Source: Vibrio sp. Isolate34
Lineage (GTDB): Bacteria > Pseudomonadota > Gammaproteobacteria > Enterobacterales > Vibrionaceae
Assembly (NCBI RefSeq): GCF_022397915.1
Contig: NZ_JAKEUO010000002.1
Span: forward strand, 365,313-429,312
Length of the DNA: 64,000 bases
Direction of reading: 5' to 3'
Below the pieces are notes generated by a model. The model was not told where the DNA came from and did not search any database. It saw nothing but the letters and a program-made list of their open reading frames with translations. Below are positions 17,865 to 25,645 of this stretch, one piece after another. Numbering within the stretch: the first letter of the stretch is position 1; every line of letters begins with the position of its first letter. The position numbers and the translations under genes were made by a program.

Positions 17865-18968
17865 ATGTACAAAACTCACAGTCAGCCAGTAATGACCTCG
17901 GCTCAGGAAGTAATTAACCAAAAATGCGTAATGTTGGTTGATGATGATCCTATTTTTCGCCGTATAACCAGCGCGTATTTAGACAAGATTGGTTACAAAG
18001 TGGTTGAGGCTGAAAATGGGCTGGACGCTCTGCAGAAGCTTAGAGACTCAGCACCAGATTTAATTGTGTGTGACTTATCAATGCCGATCCTGGACGGTAT
18101 CGAGCTTGTAGAAGAGCTCAGTTTAGAATATCCGTCACTGCCTATGATCGTCGTGTCTGCTACCGACGACATGTCTGATGTGGCGAAAGCATTGCGATTT
18201 GGTATTAAAGACTTTTTGGCAAAACCTCTAGAGGACCACGGTCACTTAGGAAGTGCGATAGCGAATACGCTAAAAGATTCATTCGACAATATTTCAGACC
18301 AACGAGATTTTTCAAGCCAATGGTTCTGTGTGGATGACGGAGGAGAGATCCCCGAAGACCAAGAACTGCATTGGCATCTTAACTACCTACAAGATAACCC
18401 GAGCGCTGCAAAAGACTTGCTGCATGCTTTGCTTCCTGAAAAAGACACAAGACAAGGTTCATGGCGTTGTAGCTACCGACTACTGCAATCAACAGAGATG
18501 ATGCCACTTGTGTTTGATTACGCTTGGATGATGAATGGGCAGTTTGCCTTTTACCTCGTCGATTCGTCTTCTTCCGATAATGGGAGTTCAGCGTCAACGC
18601 TGTTGGTGAGAGCCTTATTCCACGATTACATAAGAAATCGAAAAGATTTTAATGTTGATCTCAAAGATATTGCTGAAATTTTAGAGAAGGGGATTGAGTG
18701 CTCGAAATGCGCCACGCCCGTTAACGCTTTGTTTGGTGTTGCCAATCTTGCTGAGGGTACTATATCTATTTTACCGGCGGGGTTAGATGGACGTTGGTCA
18801 AATGGTGAGATGAATCAACACATTGCGGCAGGTGAGCGCTTAGGCGAAAACTGTAAGAAGAATTTCATTACGAGAGACTTGCCGATAGAGCAAGGCTGCC
18901 AACTTTCATTAAGTCTGCTTGGAGCGGCAAGTTTTAGTTTAGACATACACCAAGGGTCTACCGATTAA
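17865..18968 (+). CDS. rssB: RssB-like response regulator (RpoS proteolysis adaptor family)
   Basis: RssB delivers sigma-S to ClpXP when phosphorylated. The 367-residue protein has a receiver domain (about 20-140) with acidic residues in VDDDPIF and phosphoacceptor Asp70 in VCDLSMP. A degenerate PP2C-like domain follows. The segments SATDDMSDVAKALRFG, DNPSAAKDLLHALLP and STLLVRALFHD closely follow the E. coli RssB pattern. The PP2C metal-binding aspartates are not evident, as in RssB. An in-frame ATG at codon 10 is an alternative start. The gene lies near apt-dnaX as in V. cholerae. A role in RpoS turnover is inferred from the family, and the partner has not been seen here. Confidence 0.82.
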   Translation: MYKTHSQPVMTSAQEVINQKCVMLVDDDPIFRRITSAYLDKIGYKVVEAENGLDALQKLRDSAPDLIVCDLSMPILDGIELVEELSLEYPSLPMIVVSATDDMSDVAKALRFGIKDFLAKPLEDHGHLGSAIANTLKDSFDNISDQRDFSSQWFCVDDGGEIPEDQELHWHLNYLQDNPSAAKDLLHALLPEKDTRQGSWRCSYRLLQSTEMMPLVFDYAWMMNGQFAFYLVDSSSSDNGSSASTLLVRALFHDYIRNRKDFNVDLKDIAEILEKGIECSKCATPVNALFGVANLAEGTISILPAGLDGRWSNGEMNQHIAAGERLGENCKKNFITRDLPIEQGCQLSLSLLGAASFSLDIHQGSTD

Positions 18969-19116
18969 CCCTATATTTCCTCGGTTTTTGTGAATAATTG
19001 ATCAAGGTATAGTTGCGCAAATGGTGTGGCTATGCCTTTTTTGTTAAATGTTGATTTAGCAAAGCGGGTTTGGTTCGCCAGATACTTACCTTTACTAACA
19101 AAAACAAGAAGCAATC

Positions 19117-19254
19117 ATGGCAGATAACAAAGACTTTCAAGACCCGTTTAATGTATTCTACTTTTTAGGATTTTTAGCCGCATTTTTAATGATTCCATTG
19201 CTACCAGCAACACTTACGTTGATCCGTGTATTCAATGGTTACGCAACATTCTAG
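19117..19254 (+). CDS. Small membrane protein, 45 residues
   Basis: I do not recognise the family. The frame runs from ATG 19117 to TAG 19254 and encodes a polar, acidic head (MADNKDFQDPFNVFYFLG) followed by one or two closely packed hydrophobic segments (about residues 14-39), then RVFNGYATF. The composition is clearly that of a real membrane peptide and not random sequence. A weak AAGAAG ribosome site lies 6 bases before the ATG. It sits between rssB and ybaN on the same strand, 47 bases before the ybaN start, so the two may be co-transcribed. Confidence 0.68.
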   Translation: MADNKDFQDPFNVFYFLGFLAAFLMIPLLPATLTLIRVFNGYATF

Positions 19255-19290
19255 TTAAGTTGTCATTGCCGATCGGTGATAGCTGACTCA

Positions 19291-19304
19291 AGGAGGCCAC
19301 AATT
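19291..19304 (+). promoter_or_regulatory. Strong ribosome-binding site in front of an AUU codon (ybaN start)
   Basis: A perfect AGGAGG at 19291-19296 is followed after 5 bases by ATT at 19302-19304. No ATG, GTG or TTG occurs in the ybaN frame between the upstream in-frame TGA (19284-19286) and the internal ATG at 19425. This site therefore decides the start. Confidence 0.78.
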
Positions 19305-19700
19305 AGCGTTCGAGTTTTAAGCCTGAATATAGCTGGTGGCCTTTGCATATTTCTCGCAGTTCTGGGGATAGCTTTACCTGTTCTGCCAACCACACCTTTT
19401 CTCCTTCTTGCTAGCGCATGCTTCATGCGAAGTAATCCGAAAGTTCATAAATGGATGCACGAGCACAAAACGCTGGGTCCTTTACTGAACAATTGGTACC
19501 AACACGGTGCTGTAACCAAACAAGTTAAAACGCGCGGCGTATTCTTTATCTTGTTGAGTTTTGCGTTATCTATCTACTTTGCTCCTATCATTTGGGTCAA
19601 GGCTTTCCTAATTTGTGTACTTGTTATTCTTCTCACATGGTTTATGCGACTTCCAACCCATGAGTTGGTTGCTGACAGCAAAGAAAATCACTACCATTAA
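19302..19700 (+). CDS. ybaN: YbaN (DUF454) inner-membrane protein with an apparent AUU start codon
   Basis: YbaN is a small inner-membrane protein of unknown function encoded just upstream of apt in E. coli, as here. Reading from ATT 19302 gives 132 residues with the family N-terminal hydrophobic segment and the hallmark ALPVLPTTPFLLLASACF. Two more membrane segments follow near the C-terminus. A start at the first ATG (19425) would delete the conserved LPTTPF region and the first membrane segment. There is no other standard start codon after the in-frame stop at 19284. A strong AGGAGG stands 5 bases before the ATT. AUU starts are known for infC and pcnB in E. coli. A sequencing error could instead have removed an ATG. 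Confidence 0.8.
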   Translation: MSVRVLSLNIAGGLCIFLAVLGIALPVLPTTPFLLLASACFMRSNPKVHKWMHEHKTLGPLLNNWYQHGAVTKQVKTRGVFFILLSFALSIYFAPIIWVKAFLICVLVILLTWFMRLPTHELVADSKENHYH

Positions 19701-19861
19701 GCCAGTGTGCCTGCTGCTATAGTGGGCGTTTATTATTTCAGCAATCAGAGTTATGACTCTCGTTGCAATGAATACCAATCGTACCTTTCCTTAATTCCAA
19801 GCGTTGATGTTTGATTCGTTGACGAGAGTTTGGAAAGCGGCCTAATGAAGTGCATAAGATT

Positions 19862-20407
19862 ATGAACACAGAAAAAATCTCTCTGATCAAAGCAAGCATC
19901 AAAAGCATTCCTGATTACCCTAAAGCAGGTATTTTGTTCCGTGACGTAACAAGCTTGATGGAAGACCCAGCCGCTTATAAAGCGACAATCGACCTGCTAG
20001 CGGAAACATACAAGGACATGGGCTTTACTAAGATCGTTGGTACTGAAGCTCGTGGTTTCTTATTTGGTGCGCCTTTGGCACTAGAGCTAGGTGTTGGCTT
20101 CATTCCTGTTCGTAAACCGGGCAAACTGCCTCGTGAAACTGTGGCACAATCTTATGAGCTTGAGTACGGCACAGATACGCTAGAAATCCATACTGACGCT
20201 ATCGTTGAAGGCGATAAAGTGTTGATGGTTGATGATTTGCTAGCAACGGGCGGTACGATTGAAGCAACAACAAAGTTGATTCGTCAGCTAGGTGGTGTGG
20301 TAGAACACGCTGCATTTGTTATTAACCTTCCAGAAATCGGTGGTGACAAGCGCTTACAAGGCTTAGGTCTAGAAGTGTTTAGCATCTGCGAATTCGACGG
20401 TCACTAA
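19862..20407 (+). CDS. apt: Adenine phosphoribosyltransferase
   Basis: Apt salvages adenine to AMP with PRPP. The 181-residue protein carries the PRPP motif [13 protein letters not shown] at about residues 120-132 and the N-terminal [17 protein letters not shown] segment of the family. I start at ATG 19862 ([12 protein letters not shown]), which matches the usual length. A GTG at 19850 would add four residues. It lies in the ybaN-apt-dnaX-ybaB-recR order conserved with E. coli. The 161 bases upstream probably hold its own promoter. Confidence 0.96.
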   Translation: MNTEKISLIKASIKSIPDYPKAGILFRDVTSLMEDPAAYKATIDLLAETYKDMGFTKIVGTEARGFLFGAPLALELGVGFIPVRKPGKLPRETVAQSYELEYGTDTLEIHTDAIVEGDKVLMVDDLLATGGTIEATTKLIRQLGGVVEHAAFVINLPEIGGDKRLQGLGLEVFSICEFDGH

Positions 20408-20425
20408 TCCTTTTCGGAATTATTC

Positions 20426-22663
20426 ATGAGCTATCTTGCGTTAGCGCGAAAATGGCGACCAACCAAATTTAAAGAAGTGGTTGGTCAAGCCCATGTTTTA
20501 ACAGCATTAGAGAATGCCCTTAGCCAGAATAGGTTGCACCATGCATACCTGTTCAGCGGTACACGAGGTGTTGGTAAAACAACCATCGGCCGTTTGTTTG
20601 CTAAGGGACTCAACTGTGAAACAGGTATTACCTCAACCCCTTGTGGTGAATGTGCAACCTGTAAAGAGATCGACGAAGGTCGCTTTGTTGACCTGCTAGA
20701 GATCGATGCGGCATCACGTACAAAGGTAGAAGATACCCGCGAGCTTTTGGACAATGTTCAGTACAAGCCGGCACGTGGTCGCTTCAAGGTTTACCTTATC
20801 GATGAAGTACACATGCTTTCTAGGCACAGTTTCAACGCACTTCTAAAGACGTTAGAAGAGCCGCCTGAGTATGTGAAATTCTTGCTTGCAACAACCGATC
20901 CGCAAAAGCTTCCTGTGACGATTTTGTCGCGTTGTCTGCAGTTCCATCTTAAGCCGATCAGCGTTGATAATATTCACGAGCAGCTTGACCACATTCTTGA
21001 ACAAGAGAGCGTGACGTCTGAACCTCGTGCGCTTGGGATGATTGCTCATGCTGCTGACGGCAGTATGCGTGATGCTCTGAGTTTAACGGATCAAGCTATA
21101 GCACTAGGCAACGGCAATGTTGTGACAGACACCGTGGCTCACATGCTTGGCACGCTAGACACCGACCAAGCCATTCACTTGCTTGAAGCGATCAGCAGTA
21201 AGCAGCCTCAAGTGGCAATGGCCTGTATTCAAAGTCTTGCTGAGAATGGCGTAGAGTGGGATGGTTTGTTGAATCAGCTTGCGACTCAACTGCATCGTTT
21301 GGCGATGTTCCAAGCTCTGCCGTCTACCTTAGATAAAGCACAACCAGATGCTGAGAAGCTAGAACTGTTGAGTAAGGCACTAAGCCCTCAAGACATTCAG
21401 CTTTACTACCAGATCGTGTTGAAAGGTCGTGAAGACTTACCGTTGTCGCCAACCGCTCGTGTTGGTATTGAGATGGTGGTTTTACGTATGTTGGCCTTTA
21501 GACCTGCTGAACAAACGGTTGCAACAGTAATCTCGACTCAGTCGACAAGCACTGCGCCAGCACCAGCAGCTCAAGCTCAGAGCGTTGCTCAACCTGTGAG
21601 CCAACCTGCACCAATGGCAGCTCCGAGACAGCCTCAGATGCAACAACAGGCGCCTCAACAGCAAGCTATGCAGCAACCCGTACAACAGGCTCCGCAGCAG
21701 AATCCAGCACAGTATTCAGATTCGCAAGGTTACGCTGATCATTCTGGCAACCAAGGTTATCCTGAGCAGGGTTACCCGCAAAGTCAGTATGATGTGCCAC
21801 CGGCTTATGACGAACGTCCTAGCTACGGTGCAGAGCAGCCTCAACAAGCGGGTTATCAGCATCAAGCTCCGGCTCAGCCGCAAAACACTGCACCTTCAAC
21901 GCCACCTGCTTCGACTGCTCCGCAAGGACAATCAGAACGTCCAGCTTCGCCTGTCAGTGGTTTACGCCACCAACTGCGTTCTCAGCGTAGAGGCAGCGCA
22001 GCACCGGAAAGCAAAGGTTCAGCGCCAAAAAAGGCTAAGGCGACACCAGCTAAAACTTCAGTTCTTGACCGAGTTGCTCAGCAACACGGTGGCTCTGAGC
22101 GGGTGTCGCCAGCTTCTTTATCTGCCTCTTCTGCAGAAAAGGTAACCAATGATAATGAACCTTATCGCTGGAAACCGTCTAAACCTGTAGTTAAAGAGGT
22201 GAGCAAAGAGCTTACACCTACTCAGATCAAGCGTGCGTTAGAGCATATTAAGACACCAGAAATGGTCGATAAATTGCTTCAGGAGTCGATTGCTCAAGAT
22301 GAATGGTCCGCCACGATTCAAAAGCTAGAGACAGCCAAGCTTGTTGAACAGTTAGCATTGAACTCAGTGTTTGCTAAAAACGACACATCAATCACTTTAA
22401 CGTTAAGAGCGAGCCAAGCTCACTTGAATACGGACCGCGCACAGAGCGAACTATTACAGTCGCTCAATACTGTGCTCGGAGAAGAGTGTCATTTGAGTGT
22501 TGAAATCGGTGATGGTGGAGAAACGCCGCTAGAATTACGAGAAAGGTTGTACCAAGGCAAGTTGAAAGACGCGTTTACCAGTTTGGAAAACGATGCCAAC
22601 GTACAGTTTATCGAAAGACGTTTTGCTGCAGAACTCGACAGAGACAGCGTTCGTCCTATCTAG
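20426..22663 (+). CDS. dnaX: DNA polymerase III tau subunit (and gamma by frameshift)
   Basis: Tau is the clamp-loader ATPase that also tethers polymerase cores and DnaB helicase. The AAA+ P-loop GTRGVGKT is at about residues 45-52. A zinc module CETG then CGECATC follows, then the Walker B region IDEVHMLS. The SRC arginine-finger motif is in TILSRCLQF. A Gln/Pro/Ala-rich linker (about residues 365-530) leads into the C-terminal tau domains. The protein is 745 residues. A slippery site at 22027-22033 should also give gamma, about 537 residues. The gene lies 18 bases after apt and before ybaB-recR. Confidence 0.97.
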   Translation: MSYLALARKWRPTKFKEVVGQAHVLTALENALSQNRLHHAYLFSGTRGVGKTTIGRLFAKGLNCETGITSTPCGECATCKEIDEGRFVDLLEIDAASRTKVEDTRELLDNVQYKPARGRFKVYLIDEVHMLSRHSFNALLKTLEEPPEYVKFLLATTDPQKLPVTILSRCLQFHLKPISVDNIHEQLDHILEQESVTSEPRALGMIAHAADGSMRDALSLTDQAIALGNGNVVTDTVAHMLGTLDTDQAIHLLEAISSKQPQVAMACIQSLAENGVEWDGLLNQLATQLHRLAMFQALPSTLDKAQPDAEKLELLSKALSPQDIQLYYQIVLKGREDLPLSPTARVGIEMVVLRMLAFRPAEQTVATVISTQSTSTAPAPAAQAQSVAQPVSQPAPMAAPRQPQMQQQAPQQQAMQQPVQQAPQQNPAQYSDSQGYADHSGNQGYPEQGYPQSQYDVPPAYDERPSYGAEQPQQAGYQHQAPAQPQNTAPSTPPASTAPQGQSERPASPVSGLRHQLRSQRRGSAAPESKGSAPKKAKATPAKTSVLDRVAQQHGGSERVSPASLSASSAEKVTNDNEPYRWKPSKPVVKEVSKELTPTQIKRALEHIKTPEMVDKLLQESIAQDEWSATIQKLETAKLVEQLALNSVFAKNDTSITLTLRASQAHLNTDRAQSELLQSLNTVLGEECHLSVEIGDGGETPLELRERLYQGKLKDAFTSLENDANVQFIERRFAAELDRDSVRPI
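22027..22110 (+). promoter_or_regulatory. Programmed -1 frameshift site in dnaX
   Basis: The heptamer A AAA AAG (22027-22033) is in the zero frame and identical to the E. coli dnaX slippery sequence. After slipping, the ribosome reads GGC (22033-22035) and then stops at TAA (22036-22038), giving a gamma protein of about 537 residues. An AAAGG element lies about 10 bases upstream, a weak Shine-Dalgarno-like stimulator. Five bases downstream begins a 9-base perfect inverted repeat, 22039-22047 with 22102-22110, whose long loop can itself fold. That spacing is typical of a stimulatory structure. Confidence 0.85.
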
Positions 22664-22815
22664 AGTACTTTCTCGTTTAGTGACTTGCATATCATCCCAG
22701 ATAAGCAAATCTGAGAACTGAACATCGAGGGGTTGAATCGCACTGGCTTAACCCCCATTTAAGCACGTATAGCTTAATTAATTTTAATAAACCAATTAGA
22801 CCAGAGAGTATTAAC

Positions 22816-23145
22816 ATGTTTGGTAAAGGCGGTATGGGCAACATGATGAAGCAAGCCCAGCAAATGCAAGAGCGCATGCAAAAGCTTCAAGAAGAAATCG
22901 CAAATATGGAAGTTACAGGTGAGTCAGGTGCTGGCCTTGTAAAAGTAACGATCACTGGTAGCCACAGCGTTCGCCGTGTTGATATCGATGAAAGCCTAAT
23001 GGAAGACGATAAAGAGATGCTTGAAGATCTTATCGCTGCTGCTTTCAACGATGCGGCTCGTCGCGTTGAAGAAACTCAAAAAGAGAAAATGGCTAGCGTA
23101 ACTGGTGGAATGCAACTTCCACCAGGTATGAAGATGCCTTTCTAA
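22816..23145 (+). CDS. ybaB: YbaB/EbfC family nucleoid-associated protein
   Basis: This is a small dimeric DNA-binding protein of the YbaB/EbfC family, usually encoded between dnaX and recR, as here. The 109-residue sequence starts with a Gly/Met/Gln-rich helix ([19 protein letters not shown]). It continues with the conserved [16 protein letters not shown] core and ends in a Pro/Met-rich tail. A role in nucleoid organisation is known for relatives, but the precise function is unclear. It is probably co-transcribed with recR, 77 bases downstream. Confidence 0.95.
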   Translation: MFGKGGMGNMMKQAQQMQERMQKLQEEIANMEVTGESGAGLVKVTITGSHSVRRVDIDESLMEDDKEMLEDLIAAAFNDAARRVEETQKEKMASVTGGMQLPPGMKMPF

Positions 23146-23222
23146 GAAACTATTTCTAAGGGTTTATTCAAGCTGCGGTTTATCTTGAGTAAACCGTTAC
23201 TTGAAAATTAGAACGGTTAAAT

Positions 23223-23822
23223 ATGCGTACCAGTCATATGCTGGAGCATTTGATGGAGGCCTTACGTTGTCTACCTGGGGTTGGCCCCAAGTCGGCGCAG
23301 CGTATGGCCTTTCATTTGTTACAGCGCGATAGAAAAGGCGGCCTACAGTTGGCTGAAGCTCTTAGCCAAGCAATGACCGAAATTGGTCACTGTAATGAGT
23401 GCCGTACTTTTACTGAAGAAGATACCTGCCACATTTGTACCAATCCTAAACGTCAGGAAAATGGTCAAATCTGTGTAGTAGAGAGCCCAGCAGACATTGC
23501 CGCTATCGAAGCAACAGGCCAATATTCAGGTCGTTACTTTGTGCTTATGGGTCACCTTTCACCACTTGATGGTATTGGTCCAAGTGATATCGGCCTCGAT
23601 GTTCTGGACTACCGCTTACGCCGTGGTGATATCTCTGAAGTAATCCTAGCGACCAACCCGACAGTTGAAGGGGAAGCGACAGCGCACTACATTGCAGAGC
23701 TATGTAATGCCCATGAAGTGAACGCAAGCCGTATCGCACATGGTGTTCCCGTTGGTGGTGAGCTAGAGCTGGTGGATGGCACCACGCTTTCGCACTCCTT
23801 ACTCGGTCGTCATAAGATCTAA
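23223..23822 (+). CDS. recR: Recombination protein RecR
   Basis: RecR works with RecF and RecO to load RecA at gaps. The 199-residue protein has the N-terminal helix-hairpin-helix ([20 protein letters not shown]). A four-cysteine zinc finger follows with Cys57, Cys60, Cys69 and Cys72 (CNECRTF then CHIC). Next comes a Toprim domain with [12 protein letters not shown] and the C-terminal [12 protein letters not shown]. The length and the ybaB-recR order match the family. It is followed by a strong terminator. Confidence 0.97.
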   Translation: MRTSHMLEHLMEALRCLPGVGPKSAQRMAFHLLQRDRKGGLQLAEALSQAMTEIGHCNECRTFTEEDTCHICTNPKRQENGQICVVESPADIAAIEATGQYSGRYFVLMGHLSPLDGIGPSDIGLDVLDYRLRRGDISEVILATNPTVEGEATAHYIAELCNAHEVNASRIAHGVPVGGELELVDGTTLSHSLLGRHKI

Positions 23823-23860
23823 AAAAGCCGCTTGGTGAATTTCACTAAGCGGCTTTTTCT
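23822..23860 (+). terminator. Intrinsic terminator of the dnaX-ybaB-recR operon
   Basis: A long stem pairs 23822-23839 with about 23841-23858 (arm AAAAAGCCGCTT) and a T-run follows. The convergent aqpZ may share it from the other side. Confidence 0.9.
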
Positions 23861-23904
23861 TTTATGTTTCTCAAAGGCTTCTATTCCAAAACACTTCGTT
23901 GAGT

Positions 23905-24594
23905 TTAATCTGACCCTCTTACCGCTTTGTAGATCATCGCGCCAATCACAGCACCAATAATCGGTGCCACCCAGAATAACCATAATTGCGAAATAGCCCA
24001 ATCACCTAAAAACACCGCCACACCAGTACTTCGAGCAGGGTTCACGGAGGTATTGGTTACAGGGATGCTGATAAGGTGGATCAAGGTTAAACAGAGACCT
24101 ATTGCGATCGGTGCAAATCCAGCAGGTGCTTTCGAGTCCGTTGCACCCATAATCACGAAAAGAAACACCATGGTCATGACCACTTCACAAACGAGAGCTG
24201 CTGTGAGCGAGTAGCCGCCCGGTGAGTGTTCACCATAACCATTGGAAGCAAACCCTGACGCCGTGGCATCAAAGCCAGCTTGGCCTGAAGCAATCACAAA
24301 TAACACGCCACCTGCGATAATACCGCCAATCACTTGGGCAATAATATAAGGTGCGACGTCTTTGGCATCAAAGCGCCCGCCACTCCAAAGACCGATAGTA
24401 ACTGCAGGGTTGAGGTGACAACCGGATATGTGGCCAATAGCAAAAGCCATAGTGAGCACGGTTAAACCAAAGGCAAGAGAGACTCCGAGCAAGCCAATTC
24501 CCACATCGGGGAAAGCAGCGGCTAAGACGGCACTACCACAACCACCCAATACCAACCAAAACGTACCAAACATTTCTGCGATATACCTATTCAT
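23905..24594 (-). CDS. aqpZ: Aquaporin Z (water channel)
   Basis: AqpZ is a tetrameric water channel of the inner membrane. The 229-residue protein has six membrane segments and the two pore-helix NPA motifs, at residues 62-64 (HLNPAVTIG) and 185-187 (SVNPARSTG). The narrow water-selective filter is suggested by the His in [19 protein letters not shown] and by Arg188 after the second NPA. The length matches AqpZ, whereas glycerol facilitators are longer. It stands alone on the minus strand, convergent with recR. Confidence 0.96.
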   Translation of the reverse strand: MNRYIAEMFGTFWLVLGGCGSAVLAAAFPDVGIGLLGVSLAFGLTVLTMAFAIGHISGCHLNPAVTIGLWSGGRFDAKDVAPYIIAQVIGGIIAGGVLFVIASGQAGFDATASGFASNGYGEHSPGGYSLTAALVCEVVMTMVFLFVIMGATDSKAPAGFAPIAIGLCLTLIHLISIPVTNTSVNPARSTGVAVFLGDWAISQLWLFWVAPIIGAVIGAMIYKAVRGSD

Positions 24595-24694
24595 AACGAT
24601 CCTTATTAATCTGTACCAGTATCAACAAGATAGTTTAGATTTCGCAACTTTGTGAAACCTTGGGCATATAGGAGGTAGAAAAGGGTAAATACGC

Positions 24695-24943
24695 TTAGGT
24701 AATTGCTTCTAATTCGATCAGGTTATCAAGGGCTTCTTGATCGGTCTTACCACAAATGACAGGGCAGGCTTTGAATTGATGACATACTTTCGGGCGTGAA
24801 GCTTGGCCGAATAGCTTACACAGATCTTGTTCATTTAATTGAATGCAACGTACGCCTGCAGGCTTGCCATTAGGCATTCCAGGAATAGCAGATGTAATAC
24901 TTGGAGCGATACAACAAGCTCCACAACCTAAACGACATTCCAT
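24695..24943 (-). CDS. YkgJ-family cysteine cluster protein
   Basis: The 82-residue protein starts MECRLGCGACCIAPS. It has the CxxGxCC-type cysteine cluster of the YkgJ/YcgN (putative zinc- or iron-binding) family, with further cysteines in GVRCIQL, DLCKLFG, KVCHQFKACPVIC. The biochemical role is unknown. I chose the ATG at 24943, because the longer open frame upstream would run into sequence without family features and across the promoter region of the divergent gene. The next gene in the opposite direction (25103) belongs to the same broad family. Confidence 0.82.
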   Translation of the reverse strand: MECRLGCGACCIAPSITSAIPGMPNGKPAGVRCIQLNEQDLCKLFGQASRPKVCHQFKACPVICGKTDQEALDNLIELEAIT

Positions 24944-25102
24944 CAAATTAAACTCACTAAATAACAGGGTGCGCGATAGTAGCAAAAAATGATGGGAGTG
25001 ACAGCTATTGATTGAATCAAAGAATGAGCAATTATTATCCTTGAACTTTTTATAGGCTAGCGGTATAACACGCACCCCAGTAAAAGAGTAAGAAGTAATC
25101 CT

Positions 25103-25540
25103 ATGACGAATCCATTTTGGCAAGAAAAGACACTAGAGCAGATGACCGAGAATGAGTGGGAATCACTGTGTGACGGTTGTGGTAAGTGTTGCCTACATAA
25201 GCTAATGGATGAAGATAGCGATGAAGTGTACTACACCAATGTCGCGTGTAGCTGGTTAAACGACAAAACATGTTCATGTAAAGATTACCCAAACCGCTTC
25301 ACTTCAGGTGAAGAGTGTTTGAAGCTAACTCGTGACAAGATCGATGAGTTTCACTGGTTACCAGACACTTGTGCTTACCGTCTTCTATCAGAATCTAAGC
25401 CGATTCCAGAATGGCACCCATTGATCACTGGATCAAAAACAGAGATGCATGCAGCAGGTGAAAGTGTTCGTAATAAAGTGGTTTACGAAATTGATGTTGT
25501 CGATTGGGAAGACCATATCCTGAACCACCCGAACCGTTAG
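25103..25540 (+). CDS. UPF0260 / YcgN-family cysteine cluster protein
   Basis: This 145-residue protein matches the YcgN (UPF0260) family. It has CDGCGKCC near residues 23-30, [24 protein letters not shown], then EECLKLT and [10 protein letters not shown]. The conserved cysteines suggest a metal or Fe-S site, but no function is established. An AAGAAG ribosome site precedes the ATG. A strong terminator follows. It is divergent from a smaller cysteine-cluster gene, with 159 bases between the starts. Confidence 0.92.
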   Translation: MTNPFWQEKTLEQMTENEWESLCDGCGKCCLHKLMDEDSDEVYYTNVACSWLNDKTCSCKDYPNRFTSGEECLKLTRDKIDEFHWLPDTCAYRLLSESKPIPEWHPLITGSKTEMHAAGESVRNKVVYEIDVVDWEDHILNHPNR

Positions 25541-25572
25541 TTGCTGATTAGTAGCAAATGACCCGAATAAAA

Positions 25573-25600
25573 AAAGGCTCACATTTCTGTGAGCCTTTGT
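25573..25600. terminator. Bidirectional terminator between ycgN-like and BCCT genes
   Basis: An 11-base perfect stem 25573-25583 with 25588-25598 (arm AAAGGCTCACA), loop TTTC, with an A-run before and T residues after. Confidence 0.88.
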
Positions 25601-25645
25601 CGTATTTAGGAGGGTCCAAATCAAAGGACTGCGTCATGGCTAATG

